From Alkalicoccus halolimnae (GTDB taxonomy: Bacteria > Bacillota > Bacilli > Bacillales > Salisediminibacteriaceae): 64,000 nt of DNA. The stretch is from assembly GCF_008014775.2 (NCBI RefSeq), contig NZ_CP144914.1:3472001-3536000 (forward strand), given 5' to 3'. This document shows, in pieces, positions 16,110 to 24,442 of this stretch. Position 1 is the stretch's first letter, and every line of letters begins with the position of its first letter. The translations under genes were made by a program, and so were the position numbers. The notes under the pieces are model-generated. The model was not told the DNA's origin and searched no databases. It worked only from the letters and a program-made list of their open reading frames with translations.

Positions 16110-16736
16110 ATGTCAAAATCCGTTTATGTACGTCCTTATACTATGGATGACTATGAAGATCTTCTGCTCATTCAAAAAGAAGCTTTCCCACCCCCTTTTC
16201 CCGAAGAGCTGTGGTGGTCTAAAGCCCACATTAAAGCTCATACAGAGACATTTCCGGAAGGTGCGATGATCGCATTTGATGGAGAGAGTCCGGCAGGATC
16301 GGCGACTTCTCTCATCACAACACTGGAGAAAGGCCGTCATACATGGGATGAAATCGCCGATGAAGGGTATATCAAACAATCGCACAACCCCGACGGTGAT
16401 ACGCTCTACGGGATCGATGTCTGCGTCCGTCCTTCGTTCCGCGGCCGCGGGATCGCAGCCGCTTTGTATGAGGAACGGAAACGGCTCGTTCAATCGCTCG
16501 GCTTGAAGCGTTACGTCGCCGGCTGCCGCATTCCCGGATACAGCAGCTATGCTGAGGAGCTCGATGCAGCTGCCTACGTGCAGAAAGTGGAAAGCGGGGA
16601 ACTCCATGACCTCGTCCTCTCCTTTATGCTGAAACAGGGGCTTTCGGTGGTTGAGGTCATTCCCGATTATTTAGAAGATGAGGAGTCAAAGGATTACGGG
16701 GTGCTCGTAGAATGGAAAAACCCGGCTTTTCTTTAA
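16110..16736 (+). CDS. GNAT family N-acetyltransferase
   Basis: A 208-residue acetyltransferase of the GCN5 family. The acetyl-CoA binding motif A reads VCVRPSFRGRGIAAALYEER (R-x-x-G-x-G/A). An N-terminal YTMDDYEDLLLIQKEAFPPP is typical of GNATs acting on small molecules. The ATG at 16110 has TTGGAGG at eight bases; an in-frame TTG nine bases upstream overlaps that site. TATAAT at 16074-16079 is a likely -10. The stop overlaps the left arm of the terminator at 16718. Substrate unknown. Confidence 0.85.
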   Translation: MSKSVYVRPYTMDDYEDLLLIQKEAFPPPFPEELWWSKAHIKAHTETFPEGAMIAFDGESPAGSATSLITTLEKGRHTWDEIADEGYIKQSHNPDGDTLYGIDVCVRPSFRGRGIAAALYEERKRLVQSLGLKRYVAGCRIPGYSSYAEELDAAAYVQKVESGELHDLVLSFMLKQGLSVVEVIPDYLEDEESKDYGVLVEWKNPAFL

Positions 16737-16765
16737 AGTTTCTTTGGATATGCCGGGTTTCTCTT
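16718..16765 (+). terminator. GNAT gene terminator
   Basis: AAACCCGGC and GCCGGGTTT form a nine-bp stem with a long loop, followed by CTCTTTCTCC. The left arm includes the last codons of the gene. Confidence 0.6.
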
Positions 16766-16813
16766 TCTCCGAGGAACAGGATAAGAAAGCGAAGGCTCTT
16801 TACGGTGCTTTCG

Positions 16814-17122
16814 TTAAAAGTCCAGCAGACTGTCACTCGCCGGCTCGTCCCCGTCATCGTAAATCGAGGCTTTCTTTTTAGGCTGCTTTGATTCAATGGG
16901 CTTTTCCGGCGGCCGGACGTTTTCGACAGAAGCATGCTGCACTTTATCAACTTTATAATGAGTGCCGGTATGCTGGGACTCGAGAAGCAGTTCACAATAT
17001 GTTTTCAGCGACTGAGCGTGATCGCGGTAAGACGTACCTGCGTTCGGATCATCTACGCTGTGTTTTAAACGATGAAGCTCCATTTCCATCTTTTCAATAA
17101 CGAGCTTTGCAGGGATGTCCAT
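16814..17122 (-). CDS. ywdI: YwdI family protein
   Basis: A 102-residue soluble protein of the YwdI (DUF5327) family. It begins MDIPAKLVIEKMEMELHRLK, a helical start, followed by SYRDHAQSLKTYCELLL, and ends in an acidic tail (YDDGDEPASDSLLDF). The open frame extends further upstream, but the ATG at 17122 is chosen because AAGGAG lies nine bases before it and the extension has no family resemblance. It is next to ywdK as in B. subtilis. Function unknown. Confidence 0.8.
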   Translation of the reverse strand: MDIPAKLVIEKMEMELHRLKHSVDDPNAGTSYRDHAQSLKTYCELLLESQHTGTHYKVDKVQHASVENVRPPEKPIESKQPKKKASIYDDGDEPASDSLLDF

Positions 17123-17240
17123 TTGGCATCGCTCCTTTCTCGTTTTTATTTTACCTTGTTCCGGCTGGAAACGAAACAGCTCTGCTTTTTCAGGCTGCAC
17201 GTCATTCAAAAACCTTCCCTGCCGGACAACTTTGTGCACA

Positions 17241-17277
17241 AAAATTGCCTGCATGGCCATGCCATGCAGGCAATTTG
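17241..17277 (-). terminator. Perfect 16-bp hairpin terminator after ytxH
   Basis: AAATTGCCTGCATGGC (17242-17257) and GCCATGCAGGCAATTT (17261-17276) are perfectly complementary around a three-base loop. On the minus strand the stem is followed by TTTTTGTG. It ends the ytxH transcript before ywdI. Confidence 0.8.
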
Positions 17278-17287
17278 AATGTGTTCC

Positions 17288-17336
17288 GGGACCAGGGAAC
17301 GGTTCGAATCGGACTTGTCCATACCTGGTCCTTTTA
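17288..17336. other. Structured hairpin in the ytxH 3' region
   Basis: GGACCAGG (17289-17296) and CCTGGTCC (17324-17331) form a stem followed on the plus strand by TTTTACCC. The loop contains GGTTCGAATC, reminiscent of a tRNA T-arm, but there is no acceptor stem or anticodon arm. It may be a second terminator. Confidence 0.4.
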
Positions 17337-17351
17337 CCCGTTTGAAATTTA

Positions 17352-17831
17352 CTAAACCGGACGGCCCGTAGTATCGTTGCCGCCTGTCTGATTATCCTCC
17401 TGGCTGTTCTCAGAAGAGTCGCTTACCAGCTCTTCTTTCGCATCCATCACTTTTTCGCCGACATCTTCCAGGTCGCTTCCTGCTTCTTTCGCACTGGAAA
17501 TAATCTTTTCTGCGTCTTCTTTTACCTCATTGACCTGCTCAAAAACCTCAGAATTCGCCTTATTATATAAGCCTTGAAGATCGTTAACAGCCTCCTTCAA
17601 AATAGTAGTGGCACTTTGAACCCGCTCCATTACCTGGTCCTTTGTACCGCCTGGATCCTCTCTTATTTCACCTGCTTTTTTCATTGTTGAGTCCTTCAGG
17701 CTGCCGGCATTATCGACAACTTTTGTACGGGTGTTCGAATCGAACATAACAACGGCTGCGCCGACGAGGGCTCCGACTGCCATTCCTGTTACCAGCTTTG
17801 TACTCGCTTTGCTCTGCTGTGTTTCTGCCAT
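17352..17831 (-). CDS. YtxH domain-containing protein
   Basis: A 159-residue protein with a single N-terminal membrane helix (LVTGMAVGALVGAAVVMF) followed by the YtxH-type DSNTRTKVVDNAGSLKDS and a long charged coiled-coil region rich in Glu and Lys, ending in an acidic, polar tail. YtxH-like proteins are general-stress proteins in B. subtilis; localisation is probably membrane-anchored. GGAGAG precedes the ATG. Two hairpins follow the stop. The precise function of the family is not known. Confidence 0.8.
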   Translation of the reverse strand: MAETQQSKASTKLVTGMAVGALVGAAVVMFDSNTRTKVVDNAGSLKDSTMKKAGEIREDPGGTKDQVMERVQSATTILKEAVNDLQGLYNKANSEVFEQVNEVKEDAEKIISSAKEAGSDLEDVGEKVMDAKEELVSDSSENSQEDNQTGGNDTTGRPV

Positions 17832-17903
17832 AGTATATCTCTCCTTCTATAATGGGTAAGCTTATTAATTATGCTTTTCCACTTCTTTACACCGTTTAAA
17901 CAT

Positions 17904-18363
17904 TAAGCTGCTTTGAAAATAATAGTAGATAGTTAATGAATGTGCGCTTTCGTTTCCATGGGGACGCTTTCCGGGCGGATGGGCCGGCCTCAGCTAATCC
18001 CTTCCTGCGTTCGGGAGGGATGGATCTTCGGCTCGTCCTCCATCGCCTCGGAGTCGCCCCATTGCCTCTACCGCTTACGGTAAAAAGATAGAGAAGTACC
18101 TGCCATCTAATAAAGAAAATTCCTTCTTGAAAATCATTCATACCACCTTTATAGTTAGGAAATTCCATTCCTGTAAAAGGGGATTTTCATCCTTCATGGT
18201 GCAAGGCTTTTGCATGAGTGTCTCTGTTAAAGCTTTAACAGAGCTTTCCCTTTAAAAGCCGCAGTAACAGGCAAAAGCGGTTCGAGGTAATTAGTTCATT
18301 TTAGATTTATTGGTATATATAGCTCCATACCACCAAGTTTGCGTAAGAGCCACAGACTTTAAC
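17904..18363 (+). repeat. Mosaic intergenic repeat, copy 5 with modules D and F
   Basis: Type I left end (AAGCTGCTTTGAAAATAA), core (CGCTTTCGTTTCCATGGGG, CTCAGCTAATCCC, GGATCTTCGGCTCGTCC, CTCGGAGTCGCCCCAT) and tail (CTTACGGTAAAAAGATAGAG, TTCCTTCTTGAAAATCATTC). After it come module D (ATGGTGCAAGGCTTTTGCAT, GTCTCTGTTAAAG, about 18195-18232) and module F (CACCAAGTTTGCGTAAGAGC, ACTTTAAC, 18331-18363). The same D and F modules adjoin copy 4 near 10.25 kb in a different arrangement. Confidence 0.8.
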
Positions 18364-18486
18364 GCAGCTTCACCTTAAAAAGACGTGTGACAGACCTTGT
18401 TTCCCTCTCTAAATGAATCACAGGGTTAGACAGGGGAACGCCCGGGAACTTGACTATACATAGACGTTTGAAAGGAGAGGTTTTCG

Positions 18487-18990
18487 ATGTTTTTTGACGA
18501 TTGGCAGGGAATTTACAGAACGATTATTATTGCCTTTTGTGTTTATCCGCTGCTTATACTAATGCTTCGTATTTCGGGAAAACGTACGTTGTCGAAAATG
18601 AATATGTTCGATTTCATTATTACAATTGCACTTGGTTCTACCGTTGCTACTATTCTTCTTGATGCAAATATTGCTTATGCAGAGGGAATGACCGCAATTG
18701 CAATGCTGATTCTTCTGCAGTTTCTTGCTACGTGGCTTTCTGTTCATGCAGCGTTTTTTAACTCGCTGATTAAAGGAGAACCCCGTTTGCTTTTTTATGA
18801 AGGAACGTTTATGGACGGCGCTATGAAAAAAGAGCGCATAAAAGAGGATGAGATCAAGCAGGCCGTCCGTACGAACGGGCATGTTTCCCTGAACACTGTG
18901 CAGGCGGTTGTGCTCGAAACGGACGGGTCTCTTTCTGTGATGGGAAAATCTGAAAGCAGTTCAGAAAGCGTTCTTCCTTCCGAAAAATAA
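18487..18990 (+). CDS. DUF421 domain membrane protein (YetF-like)
   Basis: A 167-residue protein of the YetF/DUF421 family. Three membrane helices (TIIIAFCVYPLLILMLRISG; FIITIALGSTVATILL; TAIAMLILLQFLATWLSVHA) are followed by a soluble DUF421 domain (LLFYEGTFMDGAMKKERIKE, VQAVVLETDGSLSVM). In spores of B. subtilis related proteins associate with lipoprotein partners, but the role here is unknown. GGAGAGG precedes the ATG. The gene stands alone between repeat copies 5 and 6, both in the same orientation. Confidence 0.88.
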   Translation: MFFDDWQGIYRTIIIAFCVYPLLILMLRISGKRTLSKMNMFDFIITIALGSTVATILLDANIAYAEGMTAIAMLILLQFLATWLSVHAAFFNSLIKGEPRLLFYEGTFMDGAMKKERIKEDEIKQAVRTNGHVSLNTVQAVVLETDGSLSVMGKSESSSESVLPSEK

Positions 18991-18992
18991 AA

Positions 18993-19215
18993 CAGCTATA
19001 TATGTTGATCTTAATAATTAGTCTCCGCTTCTGTAACCAGCCGCTTTCGTTTCCAGGGGGACGCTTTCCGGGCGGGCCGGCCTCAGCTGATCCCTTCTTC
19101 CCTGCGGACGGACGGGGTGGGGCTCGTCCTTATTCGCCCCGGAGTCGCCCCATATCCACTCCAGCGGCCTGTTCTCCATTTCTGTTCTTCCTGCAGGTAT
19201 GGTCGGCCGTTAAAA
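18993..19215 (+). repeat. Mosaic intergenic repeat, copy 6 (type II left end)
   Basis: GCTATATATGTTGATC, TTAATAATTAGTCTCCGC and CCGCTTTCGTTTCCAGG form the type II left end joined to the core (GGGACGCTTTCCGGGCGG, CGGAGTCGCCCCAT). The right tail TTTCTGTTCTTCCTGCAGG and CCGTTAAAA matches copy 11 and differs from type I tails, so left and right ends are correlated in this subfamily. Confidence 0.75.
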
Positions 19216-19311
19216 ATGATAACACCCTTTTTTCTTTCGATAGGGAAGACCGCTTTCGAGGTCATACATTCTATCTTTATAAATATTAAGTTCAATTTAT
19301 ATATTAAACCG

Positions 19312-19372
19312 AATTGTTAGTTCCTGCTTCTGTAAACAGCTGCTTTCGTTTCCAGGGGACAGCTTTAAAGAA
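19312..19372 (+). repeat. Mosaic intergenic repeat, copy 7 (type II, truncated)
   Basis: GTTAGTTCCTGCTTCTG, TAAACAGCTGCTTTCG and TTTCCAGGGGACAGCTTT correspond to the type II left end and the first bases of the core; the rest is absent. It lies about 100 bp after copy 6 in the same orientation. Confidence 0.6.
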
Positions 19373-19418
19373 AGTCATTCAAAGAAGATGTTTCCGGTGA
19401 ACCTCTCCATACCTATGA

Positions 19419-19456
19419 AAGCCCGCAGTGAAAATCTCACTGCGGGCTTCGTTTTT
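19419..19456. terminator. Terminator after the dehydrogenase-PepF fusion gene
   Basis: AAGCCCGCAGTGA and TCACTGCGGGCTT form a perfect 13-bp stem with a five-base loop immediately downstream of the minus-strand stop. The T-run is stronger on the plus strand (CGTTTTTC). Confidence 0.75.
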
Positions 19457-19457
19457 C

Positions 19458-21935
19458 TTATTTTGTCAGTTCCATAAATGTTTCAACATCTTTTTTCAGG
19501 AAGTCGATCGCATCCTGCCAGAACTCAGGCTGCGTCAGGTCAACTCCGAGGTGTTTCTCGGCAAGTGTTTCCACATCGAGCCGGCCTGTATCACGAAGCA
19601 GCTTAATATATTTCTCTTCAAACTCTTCTCCTTCTTCCACTGCTTTTGCATAGATTCCCATACTGAATAAATAACCGAACGTGTACGGGAAGTTGTAAAA
19701 CGGTACGCCGGTAATATGAAAGTGCAGCTTGGAAGCCCAGAACATTGGGGAATACTCACTCAGTGAATCACAGTACGCTTCTTTCTGTGCCTCCACCATC
19801 AGCTTATTCAATCGTTCTTTACTGACAAGTCCACTTTTTCTCTCTTCATAAAACCGTGTCTCAAACAGAAAGCGGGAGTGAATATTCATGAAAAACGCGA
19901 CACTTCGATTTAATTTATCATCGAGAAGCTGAATTTTTTCTTCGTCTGTCTCTGCCTGTTTAACCGAAGCATCCGCCACAATCATTTCTGCGAAAGTGGA
20001 AGCTGTCTCCGCTACGTTCATCGCATAGCCCTGGGACATATACGGGAGGTCATTCATGACGTGCTGATGATAAGCATGACCGAGTTCGTGGGCGAGCGTC
20101 GCGACATTGGAAGCAGAACCATCATAAGTCATGAAAATACGGGACTGTTCGCGAATAGGGAAACTTGTACAGAATCCTCCCGGACGCTTACCGTCGCGGT
20201 CTTCCGCTTCAATCCAGCGGTTGTTGAATGCCATCTGGGCAAAGTCCGCCATCTGCGGGCTGAATTTGTTAAACTGTTCCACGATCATATCCGCAGCGTC
20301 GTCATAACTTACCTGTGGCACTTTTTTCGTCAGCGGAGCACCGATATCATGCATCGCAAGTTTTTCTACGCCGAGCAGCTCTGCTTTCCGGTGCAGGTAA
20401 TCAGTAAAGACGTCTTTATTTTTTGTAATCGTGTCCCACATCGTATCGAGTGTTTCCTGCTTCATACGATTAATCTGCAGCGGTTCTTTTAATACGTTCT
20501 CCCAGCCGCGTGCGTCGTATGTTTCAAGACGGAAACCGGCAAGATGGTTCAGCGTTTCTGCAAAAAGATCCGCTTCCTTTTCCCACGCTTTTTCAAACTG
20601 ATCAAACACGTGTTTACGTACATTTCTATTTTTGTCGGAGAGTTTATTCGCGGCCTGACCGACGGAATATTTCTTTTTGATTCCTTTTTCACGGATTTCC
20701 ACTTTCATGCGTCCGACGATTGTATCGTAAAGGTCTCCCCAGGCATGATAGCCGTCCACGTTAAGCTTCTGGATCAGCTGCTCTTTATCTGCCGGCAGTT
20801 TTTCTTTCGCTCTGCTGCGGCGTTCTTCGAGATTGAAGAGGATCTTCTGCATGCTCTCCAGACTGACGAATTCATCCCACTGGGCGTCGGTAAAGTGAAG
20901 CAGCTGCTCATCGATGGCAGAAGTAATCTGGCCGTACTGGGAAGCCAGCTGTTTCGTTTTCCCTCCGAGCAGCTTTGCATCGTCATCTGTAACATCCTGA
21001 GCTGTTAGACAACTGACAAAAGCATTTACTTCTCTGACTTTCATCCCTATCGTCTGGGCACGCTCGATAAGCTCCGCCCATTCTTCTACGTCCGATGCAT
21101 CCTTATTCTGGGCGCGTTCAAGTTTTAATTTCATCGTAGCAAGGTCCGTTTCCGTATTTACCAGAAACTGTTTAAACTGCTGAGACCCGCTTCCTCCGGG
21201 AAATATCGTTTCCAGATTCCACTGCTCGCTGTACTTCGAAGTAATGGAGCTGTTCAGCGTTTTTCCGTGCAGGGCAGCATGGATACGATGAATGTCTTCA
21301 TTTTCATAAATGTGAAGTCCCTGGCTGTCTGAACCGGCTATCGTGGCGAGTGCTTCTGCAACAGAAACAGCTTCGACCGGTTTGTACTTATCAAGAACAT
21401 TGCTTTTCAGACCCTGCAGCGGTTTCGCAAGCAGTCCTGCACTTTTTTCGCCGAAGCGGAATTCATAGCGGTCTCCGGTAATCAATGAAGGGCGGATGAT
21501 GTGAAGCGCCGGAAGATCGAGATCTCTGATGTTTTCTTCCATGCTTCCTTTTACCTGACTGTAAAAGAAGCGGGCATCTGAATCGGCTCCCATGGCAGAA
21601 ATAACGAGAAAACGTTTCACTTCATTCTTTTTGGCCAGTTCAGCGATTTTTACCGGATAAGTGTAATCGACCTGCATGAATCCTTCTCTTGATTTCACTT
21701 TTTTCATTGTCGTTCCAAGCGTGACAAAGACATCGTCCACATCTTCAAACAGCGTATCATTCTCATCGAGTTCGTTGAAGGAAACGATATGTTCCACCAC
21801 TTTTTCGCGTTCAAAAAATGGAGTTCGGCGCCGCGTCAATAAATGAATTTTATCGTAATTGTCTGTTTCGAGAAGTTCCTCCACTAAATGCCGTCCAATT
21901 AAACCGGTTGCTCCGGCTACTAATGCTTGTTTCAC
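19458..21935 (-). CDS. Fusion of NAD(P)-binding dehydrogenase and M3 oligoendopeptidase F
   Basis: An 825-residue protein made of two normally separate enzymes. Residues 1 to about 224 are an atypical short-chain dehydrogenase of the HTATIP2/NAD(P)H-binding type with GATGLIGRHLVEELL and a YSQVK (YxxxK) motif. From about 235 (YSEQWNLETIFPGGSG) to the end it is a full-length M3B oligoendopeptidase F with the zinc site HELGHAYHQ (about 616) and the third ligand in NVAETASTF. The start is GTG at 21935 with GAGGTG seven bases upstream. I see no ribosome site or in-frame start at the junction (about 21225-21270). A genuine fusion is most likely, but a lost stop codon in assembly cannot be excluded. 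Both halves lack signal peptides. Confidence 0.88.
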   Translation of the reverse strand: MKQALVAGATGLIGRHLVEELLETDNYDKIHLLTRRRTPFFEREKVVEHIVSFNELDENDTLFEDVDDVFVTLGTTMKKVKSREGFMQVDYTYPVKIAELAKKNEVKRFLVISAMGADSDARFFYSQVKGSMEENIRDLDLPALHIIRPSLITGDRYEFRFGEKSAGLLAKPLQGLKSNVLDKYKPVEAVSVAEALATIAGSDSQGLHIYENEDIHRIHAALHGKTLNSSITSKYSEQWNLETIFPGGSGSQQFKQFLVNTETDLATMKLKLERAQNKDASDVEEWAELIERAQTIGMKVREVNAFVSCLTAQDVTDDDAKLLGGKTKQLASQYGQITSAIDEQLLHFTDAQWDEFVSLESMQKILFNLEERRSRAKEKLPADKEQLIQKLNVDGYHAWGDLYDTIVGRMKVEIREKGIKKKYSVGQAANKLSDKNRNVRKHVFDQFEKAWEKEADLFAETLNHLAGFRLETYDARGWENVLKEPLQINRMKQETLDTMWDTITKNKDVFTDYLHRKAELLGVEKLAMHDIGAPLTKKVPQVSYDDAADMIVEQFNKFSPQMADFAQMAFNNRWIEAEDRDGKRPGGFCTSFPIREQSRIFMTYDGSASNVATLAHELGHAYHQHVMNDLPYMSQGYAMNVAETASTFAEMIVADASVKQAETDEEKIQLLDDKLNRSVAFFMNIHSRFLFETRFYEERKSGLVSKERLNKLMVEAQKEAYCDSLSEYSPMFWASKLHFHITGVPFYNFPYTFGYLFSMGIYAKAVEEGEEFEEKYIKLLRDTGRLDVETLAEKHLGVDLTQPEFWQDAIDFLKKDVETFMELTK

Positions 21936-22061
21936 TGGCTTTCACCTCTGTTTTTTATTTTTATAAATGTTCTCATGTTCCTTCTTGTTTGGGGAAAACT
22001 TAGCTGCCGGGCAGAAGAAAAAGCAGTCAATCCACCCTGAACCAGGAATGAAATAAGACGC

Positions 22062-24200
22062 CTAAAAAAAACTCGTATTCTCTTCATCTTCCTCAAGCGG
22101 CAGCAGCACAGTAAATGTTGTTCCTTTCCCCGGTTCCGATTCGACAGAAACCTTCCCCTGCATTTCTTCTACGAGCCGGTAGCTCATCGTAAGTCCCAGA
22201 CCAGTCCCCTCTGCTTTTTCTGTGAAAAATGGGGTCCCGATTTTACGGAGAATCTCTTCATTCATGCCGATACCCGTATCACCAATATCCAGACGGATCT
22301 GCTTCCCTTCCACAGCCGTATGTATGATCAGTTCGCCTCCTTCGGGCATGGCTTCCACTGCATTTTGAACAAGATTCACAAATATCTGCTTCAATTTGTT
22401 CTTATCTGTGTACACCGGTGGAAGCTGCGGATCAAGCAGCAAATTCCAGTCTATCCCTTTTTCACGAAGCTGCGGCTGCTGCAGAGTCAGGATATCCTGA
22501 AGCACCTGATTCGGATCCACTTCCCTTTTTTCATCCGGGGCATTCGGGTCTGCCGTATCAAGCAGCTCATGGATAATTTTATTGACCCGGTCAATTTCCT
22601 CAATAACAAGCAGGTAGTACTGATCGTTAATAGGCGATTTATTTTCGTGGGCGAGCTGAATGAACCCCCGGATCGTCGTCAGGGGATTCCGGACTTCATG
22701 GGCAAACCCCGCGGCCATCTGCGCTACTACCTTCAGTTTTTCAGAGCGGATCATTTCCGTTTCCGCTTTACGTTTGTCACTGAGATCATACAAAATGACA
22801 AGCCGTTCATTCTGCTGAGGACTCTGCAGCGGGGAAAGAGAAACGAGATACTCTTCTCCTTCCCTATTTCCATTTAAATTAAGCTCCATTCTCCTGTTCG
22901 TACCGGGATATTCGTCTTCCAGGCCGGCAAGAAGCCTTTTCAGCTGAGAAAATGAAACAGATCCTGCTGCAAGTTCCGCTAAGGATCCTGGCTCTTCTAC
23001 ACAGAACAATTCCCGGCACCGCCGGTTCCATAACGTGATTTTCCCGGTATGCTCTTCAAACGCAAAGACAGCGTTATCAGTCGATTCCAAAACGAGGGTG
23101 GAATGTTTATGAAACTGTTCTCTTTCCTGCAGTCGTTCAGCCATTGTATCGAAAGCGTAATTCAATTCATTAATTTCCCCGTACCCTCCCCGGAATGGTT
23201 CGTTTACTCTCTTCCCGTGAGCAAGTGCCCCTGCTTTGTGTACAAGCTGCTGTATGGGGGAAACAAGTTTGTTGGAAAGCCAGTAAACGGCAGCTGCAAG
23301 TAAGAATAGGACCACCCCGAAGATAAGAAGGTAATTAATCAGCAGGTTTGTCAGAGGCGCATACATTTCGTTTTCGTCTGCAGACAAACCTACATACCAG
23401 TCATGCTCAAATCCGGGAAAGCTGCTTACACGGGCAAACGCATGAACATTATCCTCTTCAATCTTCAGCGTCTCCCTTGCGTTTGCAGCCTGTTCCAGGT
23501 CGGAAGGAGTAAGTGCCGTATGTTCAAAATAGTTCTGTTCAAGAATCTGCTCTTCATCACGATGCGTTATAACGGTGCCTGTCTCATCCATCAAAACACT
23601 ATTCGTTTCCCATACATTCTCTTCTTCTTCTAAAAAAGCGGTAATTTCACTATGAAAGGTACCAAAATCAAAAACCGGCAGTAAAATGCGGAGCAGCTCT
23701 CCTTCCTCATCAAACACAGGAGCAGCAAGCAGAAGCACTGGTTCTCCCAGCAGAGGAGAACGGTAGACATTGGAAAGTACCGTTTCTCCGTCTGCCACCC
23801 GTTCAAACCAGGGACGATCACTTACGTCATATCCACGCAGACCGCTTTTCATATCTGTCATCACAATTCCCTGCCGGTTTACAACTACAACATCTTCGTA
23901 CATGTCATGAGTATTTAAAAACTGGCCTATGCGCTCTTCCATTTCCGATGAGCCGATAAAAGGATCTTTAAGTACGGGGTCTCTCGCAAGATATGCTGCA
24001 TTATTCAGCCGTTCTCCCATAAAGCGGTTAATTTCGTTTGTAATACGTTCACTCTGTACCACCAATGTCCGCTCAGCCTGGGTTGTTATTTCATTTTCCT
24101 GATTAATAAAACTGACTACCCCAACAAGTCCCATCGGCAAAAGCGATACGAGGAGCATAAATACAAACAGCTTACGGCGTAAATTGTCAAACATCCTCAA
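22062..24200 (-). CDS. Orphan sensor histidine kinase with Cache domain
   Basis: A 712-residue membrane sensor kinase. A first membrane helix (LFVFMLLVSLLPMGLVGVVS) leads to a large extracellular Cache-type domain (about 35-285), a second helix (LLIFGVVLFLLAAAVYWL, near 300) and a HAMP linker. A PAS-like segment is followed by the phosphoacceptor box GFAHEVRNPLTTIRGF (His about 497), the N box FVNLVQNAVEAM and the G boxes DTGIGMNEE and GTGLGLTMSYRL. No response regulator lies next to it, as for the sporulation phosphorelay kinases of bacilli, which is a plausible but unproven role. The TTG at 24200 is favoured by AAAGGGG at five bases; the ATG two codons later is possible. Confidence 0.9.
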   Translation of the reverse strand: MRMFDNLRRKLFVFMLLVSLLPMGLVGVVSFINQENEITTQAERTLVVQSERITNEINRFMGERLNNAAYLARDPVLKDPFIGSSEMEERIGQFLNTHDMYEDVVVVNRQGIVMTDMKSGLRGYDVSDRPWFERVADGETVLSNVYRSPLLGEPVLLLAAPVFDEEGELLRILLPVFDFGTFHSEITAFLEEEENVWETNSVLMDETGTVITHRDEEQILEQNYFEHTALTPSDLEQAANARETLKIEEDNVHAFARVSSFPGFEHDWYVGLSADENEMYAPLTNLLINYLLIFGVVLFLLAAAVYWLSNKLVSPIQQLVHKAGALAHGKRVNEPFRGGYGEINELNYAFDTMAERLQEREQFHKHSTLVLESTDNAVFAFEEHTGKITLWNRRCRELFCVEEPGSLAELAAGSVSFSQLKRLLAGLEDEYPGTNRRMELNLNGNREGEEYLVSLSPLQSPQQNERLVILYDLSDKRKAETEMIRSEKLKVVAQMAAGFAHEVRNPLTTIRGFIQLAHENKSPINDQYYLLVIEEIDRVNKIIHELLDTADPNAPDEKREVDPNQVLQDILTLQQPQLREKGIDWNLLLDPQLPPVYTDKNKLKQIFVNLVQNAVEAMPEGGELIIHTAVEGKQIRLDIGDTGIGMNEEILRKIGTPFFTEKAEGTGLGLTMSYRLVEEMQGKVSVESEPGKGTTFTVLLPLEEDEENTSFF

Positions 24201-24270
24201 GGCGCCCCTTTATTTATTAGCTCGATTAGTGCTTAGCGTTGTTATTAAAGAGCGCCCGCGGCTCCTCCTT

Positions 24271-24320
24271 CTGCCGCGGAAAAAGCACGCGGCTTTCTTA
24301 CGTACGGGAGGATCTTCAGA
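24271..24320 (+). repeat. Repeat module B
   Basis: CTGCCGCGGAAAAAGCACGC, GGCTTTCTTACGT and CGGGAGGATCTTC match the sequence at 62.40 kb (CTGCCGCGGAGAAAGCATGC, GATTTCCTGACGTCCGGGAG). Two copies are visible in the window. Confidence 0.5.
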
Positions 24321-24442
24321 CTGCTCTGCCACTATCCAGCACTCGCTGCCTTTCCCTGCAGCCATTACTAAACACAAATATCAGAATAGAATTTATTAAA
24401 ATATTCGTATCGCTGTCTTGGAAAAGCACTTATGACATTGAT

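Noticed and set aside
17300..17320. GGTTCGAATC resembling a tRNA T-loop, possible tRNA gene or attachment site
   Set aside because: No acceptor stem, D-arm or anticodon arm can be drawn, and no integrase gene is nearby.
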